The notes under the pieces were generated by a model. The model saw only the letters and a program-made list of their open reading frames with translations. It was not told the origin of the DNA and did no database searches. From positions 1 to 64,000 of the forward strand of contig JAFQXV010000001.1 of assembly GCA_017406775.1 (NCBI GenBank): 64,000 bases of DNA, written 5' to 3'. A program made the translations under genes and the position numbers. The number at the start of each line of letters is the position of its first letter. Position 1 is the first letter of the stretch. The DNA is from Candidatus Saccharimonadota bacterium. GTDB taxonomy: Bacteria; Patescibacteriota; Saccharimonadia; Saccharimonadales; Saccharimonadaceae. Below, piece after piece: positions 8,201-16,365 of this stretch.

Positions 8201-10403
8201 CAGATGAGCCAGTAGTTCCAAGCCTCAAATTCTCAATCATCCAACAGTTGCCATCAGGATACTTAGTCACTGCATACACCATATTATCACGCGTGTCTCT
8301 TAACCCAATCACATCCCATACCTCTAGTTCACCACATCCATTTGTATCATCCCACCCCTGCATATTGCCAGAAGGTTTTACCCAAACCGCATACAAAGTT
8401 ATCTGATTATTAGCGTCGGCTTTCTCAGCTAAAGCGCGGTTTACGGTAATACTTTCATTCGGCCCGAACACTAGCCCTTGGCCAGCTGCACTCTTTAAGT
8501 CGGTCGAAAAACTGCTGGACTCTGGATTAAGCTGCTCAGTACTCCAACCAGCAAAACCATAACCCGCCCTACGATAATTAGATGCATACAGCATTTCTTC
8601 GTCACCAATTGAAACATCATTATGCGCTACCGACATCGTGTATCCACTATCTGCCGAATTACCGTTATACACAATATCGTATTTTACATTCAATATACAA
8701 CGAACAGAGAAACCATATCTCTTATAATAACCTGTGCTAACCGCCGGAAGAAAGCTCAACTCACTAATATACGAATTATACGAAGCATTTTGGCTACTGG
8801 CTGTAGCCGTCCAGTAACGCAAATTGGATCCTCGATTAGTAGCCGAATCTCCGTCCCATCTTCCCGAAAAAATATGATTATAAGGATACTCTCTAAGTTT
8901 CAAAGACATTGCTTCACCAGTTGGATCCGTCGAACTATCCATATCAACATCCAGCCCACCCAAAGATTTGCTCAGCCGTACAAAATCACCGTCACTTTTC
9001 CCTATTGGCAAATGCCAACCAGCAGGACAAATATCACCAGCAACACTCGCTGCGGATACACTATAAGTCCCCAACCCAGCTGTAGCTGCTCTCCAGCTAT
9101 AATAATTCCCATAACTATAAATGTTCGCATCTTGCGTCGAAGACATATCCGATATGAAGTTTCTTACATTATCTGTATTTATCCAAGATTGATCGTAGCA
9201 ACTTTGACTCATATCCGTACACCAATTCCGGCTAGATACCGGGAGCGCATATCCAGTTTCCGGATTATTAGTATCTGAGTTATCTAAAGCTACGGTGCTA
9301 TCCAAACGCAAATTTTCCATCATCCAACAATTACCATCTGCCAGTCTGCCCACAGCATATACATTACCATCTCTTATATCCGTCAGCGCCGTTACCTCGC
9401 CAAAATCCATACTGGCACATCCTGTCCAATTCTGCATGTTACCGCCCGATTTAATCCAAACCGCGTATAACTTAATATTATTTGACGCATCCGCATAACT
9501 TATTACATCATTATTAGCCACTATCGTAGCGTTGGGACCAAAAATCAATCCATTATTAACCAAATCATCCAAATCGCTGGAAAACGTCTGCGAATCTGGA
9601 TCTAACTGCTCCGTACTCCAGCCGGCGAATCCATATCCATCTCGCTTATAGTTAGGCGCATATAAAGATACCTCATCGTTCTCCCACACCTGCTCATTTT
9701 TTATGGACATCCCTATCCCAGAGTCGGACTCGTTTCCATCATACGAAATAGTGTATGGTTGACAAGCCATAGATACAGTCGCAAAATACACCAAAGATCC
9801 ATCTACCTGTTCACTATCCTTTACCATTTTATATGTACCAGCCTCAATATCAGTCGAGGTAGCCACACCATAATAAACCGGGAAAACATCATCCACGTCA
9901 GTCTCGCTCATCACTCCACTTTCCGTCTTAATCGATGCTGCAGTCATATTAGCAGCTGGCACGGCATTAAAAATACTACTAGTAGTAGGGGCTATACTAT
10001 TATTATAAAAATATCCCCACGTATTCGGCGCATTATTAAGGACTGTCATGCCATTCGAAGGAGAAAAGAAAGTCCCAGCTGCGTTCTTCTTGCTACTATC
10101 ACCATCTAAATACAGATTCGTATCATTGACTGATGTTTTTAATGACATATTATACCCTGCGCGACAATTCGTGATTACTTCTATTTCATCAGAACTAACA
10201 GTAGCCGTTACGCTATCACCAGTAAGCATATCAATGCTCTGTGCGCCACTTGTAGTAATCGATAGATCATAGTCGGCTGCAAAAACTAAATCATCACTCA
10301 AACAAATGCAATTTATTAAAACAAAGCCAAAAGCAAAAAGAACCGCACATGCTATGCTTGTACTTTTACTTATATTTTTTGTTTTCAATAACGCACCTGT
10401 CAT
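5265..10403 (-). CDS. Giant secreted protein with three InlB-like/FISUMP repeats
   Basis: This 1712-residue protein has a signal peptide (hydrophobic stretch 18-35, cleavage near VFAA). Three long repeats start near residues 215, 571 and 962. Each begins with an InlB-B-like module (YDGN..SDxG, then AGYGFAGWS, ending YAVWVK) and continues as a FISUMP-type module (DxRDxxVYAV..DGNCWMxENLRL, then CPxGWxLP, ending SVRC). The C-terminal 370 residues differ and contain a second type of module (NGQCWRIIRTT, then FWTMSPRW and KGVRPVISF). Cysteines sit at conserved places (NGCG, GNCW, CP.GW, RC), suggesting disulfides. No sorting motif or C-terminal TM is visible. Likely an adhesin or structural surface protein; FISUMP modules are known from bacterial secreted proteins. 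Confidence 0.8.
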   Translation of the reverse strand: MTGALLKTKNISKSTSIACAVLFAFGFVLINCICLSDDLVFAADYDLSITTSGAQSIDMLTGDSVTATVSSDEIEVITNCRAGYNMSLKTSVNDTNLYLDGDSSKKNAAGTFFSPSNGMTVLNNAPNTWGYFYNNSIAPTTSSIFNAVPAANMTAASIKTESGVMSETDVDDVFPVYYGVATSTDIEAGTYKMVKDSEQVDGSLVYFATVSMACQPYTISYDGNESDSGIGMSIKNEQVWENDEVSLYAPNYKRDGYGFAGWSTEQLDPDSQTFSSDLDDLVNNGLIFGPNATIVANNDVISYADASNNIKLYAVWIKSGGNMQNWTGCASMDFGEVTALTDIRDGNVYAVGRLADGNCWMMENLRLDSTVALDNSDTNNPETGYALPVSSRNWCTDMSQSCYDQSWINTDNVRNFISDMSSTQDANIYSYGNYYSWRAATAGLGTYSVSAASVAGDICPAGWHLPIGKSDGDFVRLSKSLGGLDVDMDSSTDPTGEAMSLKLREYPYNHIFSGRWDGDSATNRGSNLRYWTATASSQNASYNSYISELSFLPAVSTGYYKRYGFSVRCILNVKYDIVYNGNSADSGYTMSVAHNDVSIGDEEMLYASNYRRAGYGFAGWSTEQLNPESSSFSTDLKSAAGQGLVFGPNESITVNRALAEKADANNQITLYAVWVKPSGNMQGWDDTNGCGELEVWDVIGLRDTRDNMVYAVTKYPDGNCWMIENLRLGTTGSSDETKAQGFGGNFEGLANPETSHFTSSTAANSIYSSSNITGVNAGYRYPRYNSNNTVSSVADMTAADQNVYEYGNYYTWAAAIADTDDHSTVGVSVESSSLCPTGWRLPVGGTDANNSNNTIRFMMIGVVGYPPNDNWTEGRTRYFNTEGTEGTDASKMMRKFPGNFVYAGDYENSSAVNRGVYGRWWSSTSNGGGGSWRMSIDNTSAYPGNGSNDKGYGMTLRCLVGREYSITYDGNNSDAGISMDMDHEGVKIGDTVTLHAANYKKAGYGFAGWSATQLDPNSNNFADELAEAVRLGTVYGPNETITVNNAMMMRANSQGEITMYAIWVKSSGNLQNWNGCGSLSSGAVVGLTDTRDNNVYAVSKLADGNCWMIENLRLSTVGSTLRAKTQGFGGAFIGLANSESENFENSTVANSLYSTDNVTGNNQGYRIPRYNNTNTTSPVAVATADSQNIYSYGNYYNWPATVANTTERNSEKWVISYSSVCPMGWFVPYGNALTAIKGGDTTGGFIYLNKALGGSNTNEETAAASNRWRKFPNNFVYSGYLSGNTMTELGETGNYFSSTVGNASQALHVGFGADSIWPGNGWTDKSYGESVRCVYGGFLYDRVESQSKGTLAENNVNLSDRITQANSGVYKYDADIYGTSSDAANTDPIYFYRGILDTNTGLGTYGSDGLADAYPNYVKTSNGQCWRIIRTTGSGGVKMIYNGKYSNGTCARSTTNAQTTSITYSSTSDAVANSIVAVGYSYNATYAKTTATSAAVVSSIFGSDSNYSVNSTKSNIKKYIEGTFASTISNIGSKLEGSAGYCNDRSLYSTSYGPVSQSASIVPYDNKTGVTGYNFGPEVRVYTTNKEPTLSCPRSTVDLYTTSGSSNGNKQLTAPIALITADELVFAGHGNSAGQTAFSLKSFLNSGNDFWTMSPRWRQGQHVVTYFLDSRAGNAGGEPVTYKKGVRPVISFNAYTLVTSGSGTATDPWTVE

Positions 10404-10450
10404 AGCTGATACCAGTATAGCATAGACATTTTATTTGCGCTAGTGTTTTT

Positions 10451-10813
10451 TTATTCGCTGATTCCTAAATTCTCATCGGATAATACGCTAGCATCAAATG
10501 GTTTTTCATACATATCAATTGCCTTAACTTCAATATTAAGGTTTTTTAAATATTCTTCAATTGTGCCAGCATCAAGCTTTTCCACTTTACCAAAATCATA
10601 ATCTTCCTCCACTTCTTCCGCCTCGATTTCTTCTTCATCCGGCAAAAATCCTGGCCTAGAACGATCCAAATAGATATCGCCAGAATTATGATAAACAATT
10701 AAGGAAATACTCACCGTAATTATAGCTATTGCCACCGAAGCAATTCCCAAAAACACCAAATTCATTCCCCCTTTATTTTCGCCCCAATCAAATCTTTTTT
10801 TCTTTTCCGTCAT
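10451..10813 (-). CDS. Small bitopic membrane protein with acidic tail
   Basis: Of 120 residues, 1-16 are charged and cytoplasmic-like (MTEKKKRFDWGENKGG), 17-41 form one TM helix, and the rest is an acidic extracytoplasmic domain (DEEEIEAEEVEEDYDFG). The start overlaps the stop of the upstream secreted protein by four bases, so the two are co-translated. It precedes the giant surface protein on the same strand, suggesting an export or assembly accessory role, but no family was recognised. Confidence 0.6.
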   Translation of the reverse strand: MTEKKKRFDWGENKGGMNLVFLGIASVAIAIITVSISLIVYHNSGDIYLDRSRPGFLPDEEEIEAEEVEEDYDFGKVEKLDAGTIEEYLKNLNIEVKAIDMYEKPFDASVLSDENLGISE

Positions 10814-11304
10814 ATCTTTCCTCTTAATCCCTCTACTAATTTAGTTTGTTCAGAAATCAGTTGTCGCATTTTGAGCACATCCTGTTCCATAATCTTCCGC
10901 CGTTTTCGTACATCCACTAATTCATTATAAAATTTTTCTGGTTCGGTTTTACAATCTACTGCCACCAACTCCTCGAGCATTTGTTGATATTTAGTAAAAT
11001 CATTCGCAAATATGGTCTTACCGCTAGCAAAACCGTTTTGGTTTTCCACAAAACCAGCATTAGATAAATTTTTTTCCACCAACTTAATATTTAAAGGAGT
11101 AATATATCTTGTTAGAATCGTTTCGTAATATGCTCCCAAAAATACCCTCGCCCTAGAATCATTTCTTTGTACAGTTTTTAAATTAGTCTTAATATTATCA
11201 CATTTCTCTATGATGCTCTCTTTTTGCGTATCAGATATTGCGCTTACGGGAATCGATACAAAGCCAAGCACCAAAACCATCATAACCATCAAAAAACGTT
11301 TCAT
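10810..11304 (-). CDS. Secreted coiled-coil protein
   Basis: The 164 residues start with a clear signal peptide (MKRFLMVMMVLVLGF, then VSA at about residue 22). The mature protein is helical with two cysteines (KCDN and DCKT) that could pair, and ends in a coiled-coil-like segment (KRRKIMEQDVLKMRQLI). A TATAAT box lies exactly six bases before the ATG, so the transcript is predicted to be leaderless. It forms a two-gene unit with the bitopic protein downstream. Function unknown. Confidence 0.65.
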   Translation of the reverse strand: MKRFLMVMMVLVLGFVSIPVSAISDTQKESIIEKCDNIKTNLKTVQRNDSRARVFLGAYYETILTRYITPLNIKLVEKNLSNAGFVENQNGFASGKTIFANDFTKYQQMLEELVAVDCKTEPEKFYNELVDVRKRRKIMEQDVLKMRQLISEQTKLVEGLRGKI

Positions 11305-11310
11305 ATTATG

Positions 11311-11316
11311 ATTATA
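11311..11316 (-). promoter_or_regulatory. -10 box, leaderless spacing
   Basis: TATAAT followed by six bases (CATAAT) and the ATG of the 11304 gene. Confidence 0.7.
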
Positions 11317-11328
11317 TCATAGAGTTTA

Positions 11329-11350
11329 GTGCGAAATTTTGTTAACAAAA
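11329..11350. terminator. AT-rich palindrome after lepA
   Basis: AATTTTGTTAACAAAATT is a perfect 18-base palindrome a few bases past the lepA stop. It could form a weak hairpin ending in T and act as a terminator, though GC content in the stem is low. Confidence 0.35.
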
Positions 11351-11354
11351 TTGT

Positions 11355-13214
11355 TTAGTCGCGTTTTAACATTACCGTAAAAGCCTCAGACGGAATATCA
11401 ATCTTACCAAATCTCTTCATGCGCGCTTTTCCTCGTTTTTGTTTCTCTAGTAATTTTGCCTTGCGATCGCGATCGCCAGTATGAATTTTCACTGTAACAT
11501 CCTTCCGATAAGCACCAATAGTTTCCCGGGCAATTATTCTAGCACCAATTGCCGCCTGCAACGCCACTTCGTAGTTTTGGCGCGGAATCACCTCTTTTAA
11601 TTTTTTAGTTACTTCCCGACCAATCGCCTCAGCCTCAATTCGGTGCGCCATCACCGATAACGCATCAATCTTATGTCCACCCACCAAAAAATCTATCCTT
11701 ACTAAATCCTCTGTCTTGTAACCGCTCAGCTCATAGTTAAAAGAAGCATACCCAGAAGTAGCCGATTTAAGTTGATCGTAAAAATCAGTTAACAAATTTG
11801 CCATTGGCGCTTCAAAATCTATCACTGCTCTATCCTCTATATAAGAAACGTTAGTCTGGCGTCCACGTTTTTCATTAATCAAATTAAGCACACTACCAAT
11901 CATGCTTTTTGGAAGAATTATTTCACCTTTTACCCAAGGCTCCCGTATTTCTCTAATTTCCGAAGCATCCGGCAAATCCGCCGCCGATCTTATTTCCATA
12001 ATTTCGCCATTATTCATTACAATTTCGTAATTAGTGGAAGGGTTGGTTACAATTAAGTCTAATTTAAATTCCCGTTCCAAACGTTCCCTAATTATGTCCA
12101 TATGCAACAATCCCAAAAAACCAATTCTAAGGCCAAAACCTAAAACTGGAGAATTTTCTGGTTCAAATTTTAAAGCCGAATCGCTCAACGCTAATTTTTC
12201 TACTGCTTCCTTCAAATCCTTATATTGATCATTGGACACCGGGAAAAACCCCGCGTATACAAACGGCAAAACATTCTTATAGCCAGGCAAAGGCTCCGCA
12301 GCCGCATTCTTAGCCAAAGTTACAGTATCACCAACTTTTGCTTCACTCGTAGTTTTTAAATTCGTTACAATATAGCCAATCTCGCCAGTGGTTAACTTTT
12401 CTCTAGGACTCATTTTTGGCGTTAGCATGCCAACTTCAAGCGCCAAACCAGTAGTTTTTGCTGCCATCATTTTAATTTCAGCATTTTTTGGGATTTCACC
12501 ATCAAAAACTCGCACGTAAAGAACTACGCCGCGATAATCATCAAAATAACTGTCAAAAATCAACGCTCTAGTGTGGTCCTGACTCAACGTTGTTTCGGGG
12601 TAATCCGGAGGCTGCTGTCGAGGGTTAGCACCCGAGCCCCGTAAAGACGAACGCGAGGGGCGCGGCCCCGAAACAACTGTTGGGCAAGGACCTTTCGCGA
12701 TGATTTTATCAAGTATCTTATCAACGCCCAAACCCGTTTTTCCAGAAGCCTCAATAATATCCTCCCTTTTACACCCAAGCAAATTCATTATCTGTGCCGC
12801 TACACCCTCCACATCCGCCGCTGGTAAATCTACCTTGTTAATCACTGGAATAATTTCGAGATCTTGCTCCAATGCTAAATATACATTTGCTAAAGTCTGT
12901 GCTTGAATACCCTGAGTAGCATCTACTACCAACACTGCCGTCTCTACCGCCTGCAGACTCCTAGATACTTCGTACGAAAAATCCACATGCCCCGGCGTAT
13001 CAATCAGATTTAAAGTATACCCATTCCAATGCATTGTTACTGGTGCCAGTTTAATCGTAATACCTTTTTCACGTTCCAGTTCCATCGAATCCAAAAGTTG
13101 TGATTTCATTTCTCTTTTGGAAACCGTTCCAGTTAATTCCATCATCCTATCAGCGATAGTGGATTTACCATGATCGATATGCGCAATTATGCAGAAATTT
13201 CGTATTTTTTCCAA
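11355..13214 (-). CDS. lepA: Translation elongation factor 4 (LepA) with an in-frame palindromic insert
   Basis: The 619 residues cover the EF-4 GTPase: G1 AHIDHGKST, G3 DTPGH, G4 NKVD, then domains II-V and the EF-4-specific C-terminal region (HTGDRDRKAKLLEKQKRGKARMK). EF-4 is a ribosome-bound GTPase that back-translocates or remodels stalled ribosomes. The start is a TTG (13212-13214), one base after the pnp stop, so it is coupled to pnp. Residues about 178-210 (PTVVSGPRPSRSSLRGSGAN and onwards) have no counterpart in normal LepA; they lie in the linker between the G domain and domain II, just before the conserved ALIFDSYFD, and come from the palindromic element at 12585-12682. All catalytic motifs are intact, so the protein is probably functional. 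Confidence 0.93.
   Translation of the reverse strand: MEKIRNFCIIAHIDHGKSTIADRMMELTGTVSKREMKSQLLDSMELEREKGITIKLAPVTMHWNGYTLNLIDTPGHVDFSYEVSRSLQAVETAVLVVDATQGIQAQTLANVYLALEQDLEIIPVINKVDLPAADVEGVAAQIMNLLGCKREDIIEASGKTGLGVDKILDKIIAKGPCPTVVSGPRPSRSSLRGSGANPRQQPPDYPETTLSQDHTRALIFDSYFDDYRGVVLYVRVFDGEIPKNAEIKMMAAKTTGLALEVGMLTPKMSPREKLTTGEIGYIVTNLKTTSEAKVGDTVTLAKNAAAEPLPGYKNVLPFVYAGFFPVSNDQYKDLKEAVEKLALSDSALKFEPENSPVLGFGLRIGFLGLLHMDIIRERLEREFKLDLIVTNPSTNYEIVMNNGEIMEIRSAADLPDASEIREIREPWVKGEIILPKSMIGSVLNLINEKRGRQTNVSYIEDRAVIDFEAPMANLLTDFYDQLKSATSGYASFNYELSGYKTEDLVRIDFLVGGHKIDALSVMAHRIEAEAIGREVTKKLKEVIPRQNYEVALQAAIGARIIARETIGAYRKDVTVKIHTGDRDRKAKLLEKQKRGKARMKRFGKIDIPSEAFTVMLKRD
12585..12682 (+). repeat. 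In-frame palindromic element inside lepA
   Basis: Outer arms are GTTGTTTCGGGG and CCCCGAAACAAC, extended by CAAC/GTTG with one bulged base. The enclosed 75-base GC-rich core (12596-12670) aligns without gaps to the core in truB (16657-16731), 63 of 75 positions identical. It is open in the lepA frame, read from the opposite strand to the truB copy. The same idea is known from Rickettsia palindromic elements; the sequence here is different. Confidence 0.85.
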
Positions 13215-13215
13215 A

Positions 13216-15387
13216 TTAATCCAATCCCTTCATTGAAAGGCTTAATTTACCATGATCAATTGCAACCAACCTTACGCGAACTTTATCTCCCACATGTAAT
13301 ACTTCTTCTACAGATTTTAGACGCCTGTCTGCAATTTGCGAAATATGCAACATTCCATCCACTCCAGGCATAATATTAACAAATGCGCCAAAATCTTTAA
13401 TTGACACTACAGTTCCTTCGTAAATTTTACCAACTTCCGGCTCTTCAGTTAACGACTTTACCCAATCAAGCGCCTTTTTAATTTTTTCTGGATCTGTTCC
13501 AGAAATCGTAACTAGCCCAGAATCTTCAATATTTACCTCGGCGCCAGTTTCTGTGGTGATTTTATTAATCATTTCACCACCCTTACCAATCACCGCACCA
13601 ATTTTATCAGGGTTTATCATAATTTTTTCAATCTGTGGAGCATATTTGCTAATTTCAGCGCGCGGCGCAGCTAGTACATCCGTTAAATGCTTCAAGATAA
13701 ACATTCTACCCTCATGAGACTGCTTCAAAGCTTTTTCCATAATTTCTACTGGCAAACCATGTACCTTCATGTCCATCTGAAGGGCCGTAATACCCTCGGT
13801 AGTACCGGTTACTTTAAAGTCCATATCGCCAGCAAAATCTTCCGCATCCATCAAGTCCGTTAGTACATATGCCTTATCGATATCATCGGCCGTTATCTCC
13901 GTTCCTTTAGGTACATCTACCATTAGTCCCATCGCTACACCAGAAACTGGTCGTTTGATAGGCACGCCGGCATCCATCAACGCAAGGCATGAAGAACAAG
14001 TTGCCGCCATCGAAGTAGAACCATTCTGTGACATAATCTCAGTCACCGAGCGAATTGCGTAAGGAAAATCTTCCTCTGAAGGTAGTACCGGGATAAGAGC
14101 ACGTTCAGCTAAATACCCGTGGCCAATTTCACGACGTCCTGGCGAGCCAATCCGCCCAGGTTCCCCCACTGTATAAGAAGGCGCATTGTAATGATGCATA
14201 TATCTACGCTTGCCATCCGTCACCTCCATAGTATCCACATCCTGTGCATAGGAAAGCGGAGCCAAAGTTACAATATTCATAGCTTGCGTTACTCCACGCG
14301 TAAAGAGCGACGATCCATGCGTACGTGGCAAAATCCCAACTTGGGAGCTTAGCGGACGCACTTCGTCCAATTTACGACCATCTGGACGCACTCCTTCCTC
14401 AACAATACCACGACGAACTTCTTTATGAACAGCTAGTTCAAAAGCCTGATCATATACATCACGCAAATTCTCGTCATACCATGCCACTTTTTCGTTGTCG
14501 GTCTCACCCTCACCATGCTTTAAAGCCATTTCGTCATGCATCGCATATTTAATGTCATCCAAAATATGCGCTCGTTCCATCACATTTCCACGCACTTTAG
14601 AGCCAAACTTACCATCGGTCCACTCTGCCACCTCGCTCATTACGGCTTCATCCGGCAAAACCAATTCGTATTCTTGAGCCGGAGCAGCTACCTGTTTTGC
14701 CAAATCTCTTTGCAAATCTAGTACTGGCTGCACATTTTTTACCGCCCAATGCATTGCTTCAATTACGGTTTCTTCTGGTACTTCCTTCATACCAGCTTCT
14801 ACCATCATTATTTTGCCATCTTTACAAGCCACCACCAAATCAAGTGGGGAAATTTCACGTTCTTCTGGACTTAAGAAGCCTTTAAACTCGCCGCCAATTC
14901 GGCCAATTCTAATCCCAGCAACTGGGCCATCGAATGGCACACCAGCGTTCATCAATGCCGAAGATGCCGCAATCATTGCTACGCAATCCGGCCTAAAGCT
15001 TGGGTCCATCGACAATACCGTACACACCACTTGCACTTCCTGACGATAACCCTTAGGAAATAGCGGGCGAATCGGACGATCAATCAAGCGTCCTACTAGC
15101 ACTGCTTCATCCGCAGGTTTACCCTCACGCTTAATAAATCTAGAGCCACTAATTTTACCAGCCGCATACCACTTTTCTTCGTAATCAATTGAAAGCGGGA
15201 AAAAATCTTGTACTACCGGCTTAGTTCCCACCACCACAGAACCAAGTACCACCGTATCTCCATAAGTCACCAGCACAGAAGAAGTTGAACGAAAACCTAC
15301 TCTATTTACTTCAAGAGTTAATTTTCGCCCTAGCCATTCCGTAGACAACTGTACGGTCTTTTTACCGTTAGGGTTAATAATTTCCAT
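13216..15387 (-). CDS. pnp: Polyribonucleotide nucleotidyltransferase (PNPase)
   Basis: The 723 residues have two RNase PH-like domains (first RGVTQAMN-type core motifs, FFPLSIDYEEKWYAAGKI near residue 61; GYLAERAL and SEIMSQNGSTSMA in the second), then KH (IGAVIGKGGEMINKI) and S1 (GKIYEGTVVSIKDFGAFV) domains. PNPase degrades RNA 3' to 5' with phosphate in the degradosome. The start has a fair Shine-Dalgarno (AAAGGAA). The ~200-base leader is almost entirely the long inverted repeat 15404-15573. Normally rpsO directly precedes pnp; here a 108-residue gene on the other strand has come between them. lepA follows after one base. Confidence 0.95.
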   Translation of the reverse strand: MEIINPNGKKTVQLSTEWLGRKLTLEVNRVGFRSTSSVLVTYGDTVVLGSVVVGTKPVVQDFFPLSIDYEEKWYAAGKISGSRFIKREGKPADEAVLVGRLIDRPIRPLFPKGYRQEVQVVCTVLSMDPSFRPDCVAMIAASSALMNAGVPFDGPVAGIRIGRIGGEFKGFLSPEEREISPLDLVVACKDGKIMMVEAGMKEVPEETVIEAMHWAVKNVQPVLDLQRDLAKQVAAPAQEYELVLPDEAVMSEVAEWTDGKFGSKVRGNVMERAHILDDIKYAMHDEMALKHGEGETDNEKVAWYDENLRDVYDQAFELAVHKEVRRGIVEEGVRPDGRKLDEVRPLSSQVGILPRTHGSSLFTRGVTQAMNIVTLAPLSYAQDVDTMEVTDGKRRYMHHYNAPSYTVGEPGRIGSPGRREIGHGYLAERALIPVLPSEEDFPYAIRSVTEIMSQNGSTSMAATCSSCLALMDAGVPIKRPVSGVAMGLMVDVPKGTEITADDIDKAYVLTDLMDAEDFAGDMDFKVTGTTEGITALQMDMKVHGLPVEIMEKALKQSHEGRMFILKHLTDVLAAPRAEISKYAPQIEKIMINPDKIGAVIGKGGEMINKITTETGAEVNIEDSGLVTISGTDPEKIKKALDWVKSLTEEPEVGKIYEGTVVSIKDFGAFVNIMPGVDGMLHISQIADRRLKSVEEVLHVGDKVRVRLVAIDHGKLSLSMKGLD

Positions 15388-15403
15388 AAAAATTATTCCT
15401 TTC

Positions 15404-15573
15404 TTGGGAAAACTTCAGGTATCGAAATCTAAAGCGCAATAACATATCTTCGGGACACGGGTCGTTCCGGCCCGTCGTCACGGGCGGAACGCCCTAATTC
15501 TCGGTCGTAACCTCCGAAATGTCCCGAAGATAGTTATTTACGCTTCAGATAGCAATATCTGCCGTCTTCCCAA
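15404..15573. repeat. Long nested palindrome in the pnp leader
   Basis: Two arms of about 54 bases (starting TTGGGAA on the left, ending TTCCCAA on the right) pair imperfectly. The innermost 13 bases (TATCTTCGGGACA/TGTCCCGAAGATA) pair perfectly. The GC-rich centre forms another hairpin (GGGTCGTTCCGGCCCG against CGGGCGGAACGCCC). In the pnp mRNA this would be one very long stem-loop just before the ribosome-binding site. Confidence 0.8.
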
Positions 15574-15596
15574 ATGTTAAATTACTACAATTATTA

Positions 15597-15602
15597 TATC
15601 AT
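15597..15602 (-). promoter_or_regulatory. Candidate pnp -10 box
   Basis: TATAAT on the minus strand, placing the transcript start near 15590 and giving pnp a leader of about 200 bases that contains the whole palindrome. No good -35 was seen. Confidence 0.4.
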
Positions 15603-15628
15603 AATACCCAAAAATATAGTAGTAAGTA

Positions 15629-15657
15629 TTGACATGAGCATCATAGTGTGATATAAT
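15629..15657 (+). promoter_or_regulatory. Consensus promoter for the 108-residue gene
   Basis: TTGACA (15629-15634), 17 bases, TATAAT (15652-15657), with a TGTG preceding the -10. An AAAGGAGG Shine-Dalgarno follows at 15675-15682. Confidence 0.85.
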
Positions 15658-15686
15658 TATAGTGTTAGCTGCCGAAAGGAGGTGCT

Positions 15687-16013
15687 ATGATTAACATAGT
15701 ACACCTTGACGTCTATTACAGTGATCAAAAGGAGATTACTGCGATAGAAATGAAACTAAAGTCCTTTGATGACGAGAAGGGAGGGAAAGCACTTTCAGGG
15801 CACCCCCTGAACGCCACAGTCTCCGCAGCGTTCTTCAACACGACACTGCTCGACGACGCAGGCGCCAATTTCCGGCTCACGCCAGACCCCGAGCGTGGTC
15901 ATGTTATTGACCTTAAGGTAAACTTCTTCAAGAAGGACCTCACGCTCACCGACGTGAACCGTTTTATCGAGGCGTTCCAGAACGCTCTCGACAACACTTC
16001 ACTCGGCTTCTAG
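15687..16013 (+). CDS. Unknown 108-residue protein, GC-rich, strong promoter and Shine-Dalgarno
   Basis: Soluble and mixed alpha/beta in appearance (MINIVHLDVYYSDQKEITAIEMKL..., ending NALDNTSLGF). No family was recognised. It has a perfect TTGACA-N17-TATAAT promoter, a perfect Shine-Dalgarno five bases before ATG and its own rho-independent terminator, making a self-contained expression cassette. Codons are visibly richer in G and C than those of neighbouring pnp or truB. It is inserted in the rpsO-pnp gap, which is normally an operon junction. This set of features suggests acquisition as a unit; high expression is likely. Confidence 0.75.
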   Translation: MINIVHLDVYYSDQKEITAIEMKLKSFDDEKGGKALSGHPLNATVSAAFFNTTLLDDAGANFRLTPDPERGHVIDLKVNFFKKDLTLTDVNRFIEAFQNALDNTSLGF

Positions 16014-16019
16014 CACAAA

Positions 16020-16058
16020 AAGAACCCGCCATGAGTTTTCGGCGGGTTCTTCTCTTTT
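16020..16058 (+). terminator. Rho-independent terminator
   Basis: AAGAACCCGCC, an intervening loop, then GGCGGGTTCTT and a T-rich tail. It ends the 15687 transcript and, read the other way, lies just after rpsO, so it can serve both. Confidence 0.85.
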
Positions 16059-16064
16059 TCTTAA

Positions 16065-16331
16065 CTATTTCCTGAGACCAAGTTTCTTAACAGTTTTCTT
16101 GTACAGCTCAAAATCGGTCTCTTCTAGATAACGTAGCAAGCGTTTGCGCTTACCAACCATCTGCATTAAACCTCTTTTGGCCATAAAGTCATGTTTGTTA
16201 TTCTTAACGTGCTCAGTAACTTCTTTAATGCGCTCCGTCAAGATTGAAACTTGAACTTCAGGAGAACCAACGTCTGCCTTATTGCGGGCAACCTTGGCAA
16301 TAGCCTTGTCTTTATTCTCTTTTGTTATCAT
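16065..16331 (-). CDS. rpsO: Ribosomal protein uS15
   Basis: This 88-residue protein is full-length S15, with the 16S rRNA-binding motifs VGSPEVQVSILTERI and the conserved DFMAKRGLMQMVGKRKRLL segment. uS15 binds the central domain of 16S rRNA early in 30S assembly. A TATAAT box sits six bases before ATG, so its mRNA should be leaderless; the leader-based autoregulation known from E. coli rpsO is therefore not possible in that form. It faces truB across 34 bases. Confidence 0.97.
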   Translation of the reverse strand: MITKENKDKAIAKVARNKADVGSPEVQVSILTERIKEVTEHVKNNKHDFMAKRGLMQMVGKRKRLLRYLEETDFELYKKTVKKLGLRK

Positions 16332-16337
16332 TGCCCC

Positions 16338-16343
16338 ATTATA
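16338..16343 (-). promoter_or_regulatory. -10 box of rpsO, leaderless spacing
   Basis: TATAAT, then six bases (GGGGCA), then ATG. Confidence 0.7.
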
Positions 16344-16353
16344 TCATATCTGT

Positions 16354-16359
16354 TATAAT
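16354..16359 (+). promoter_or_regulatory. -10 box of truB, leaderless spacing
   Basis: TATAAT, then six bases (TTAGCA), then ATG at 16366. Confidence 0.75.
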
Positions 16360-16365
16360 TTAGCA

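Noticed and set aside
12584-12778. Overlapping gene opposite lepA insert
   Set aside because: The frame is a by-product of the GC-rich palindromic insert; no start signals.
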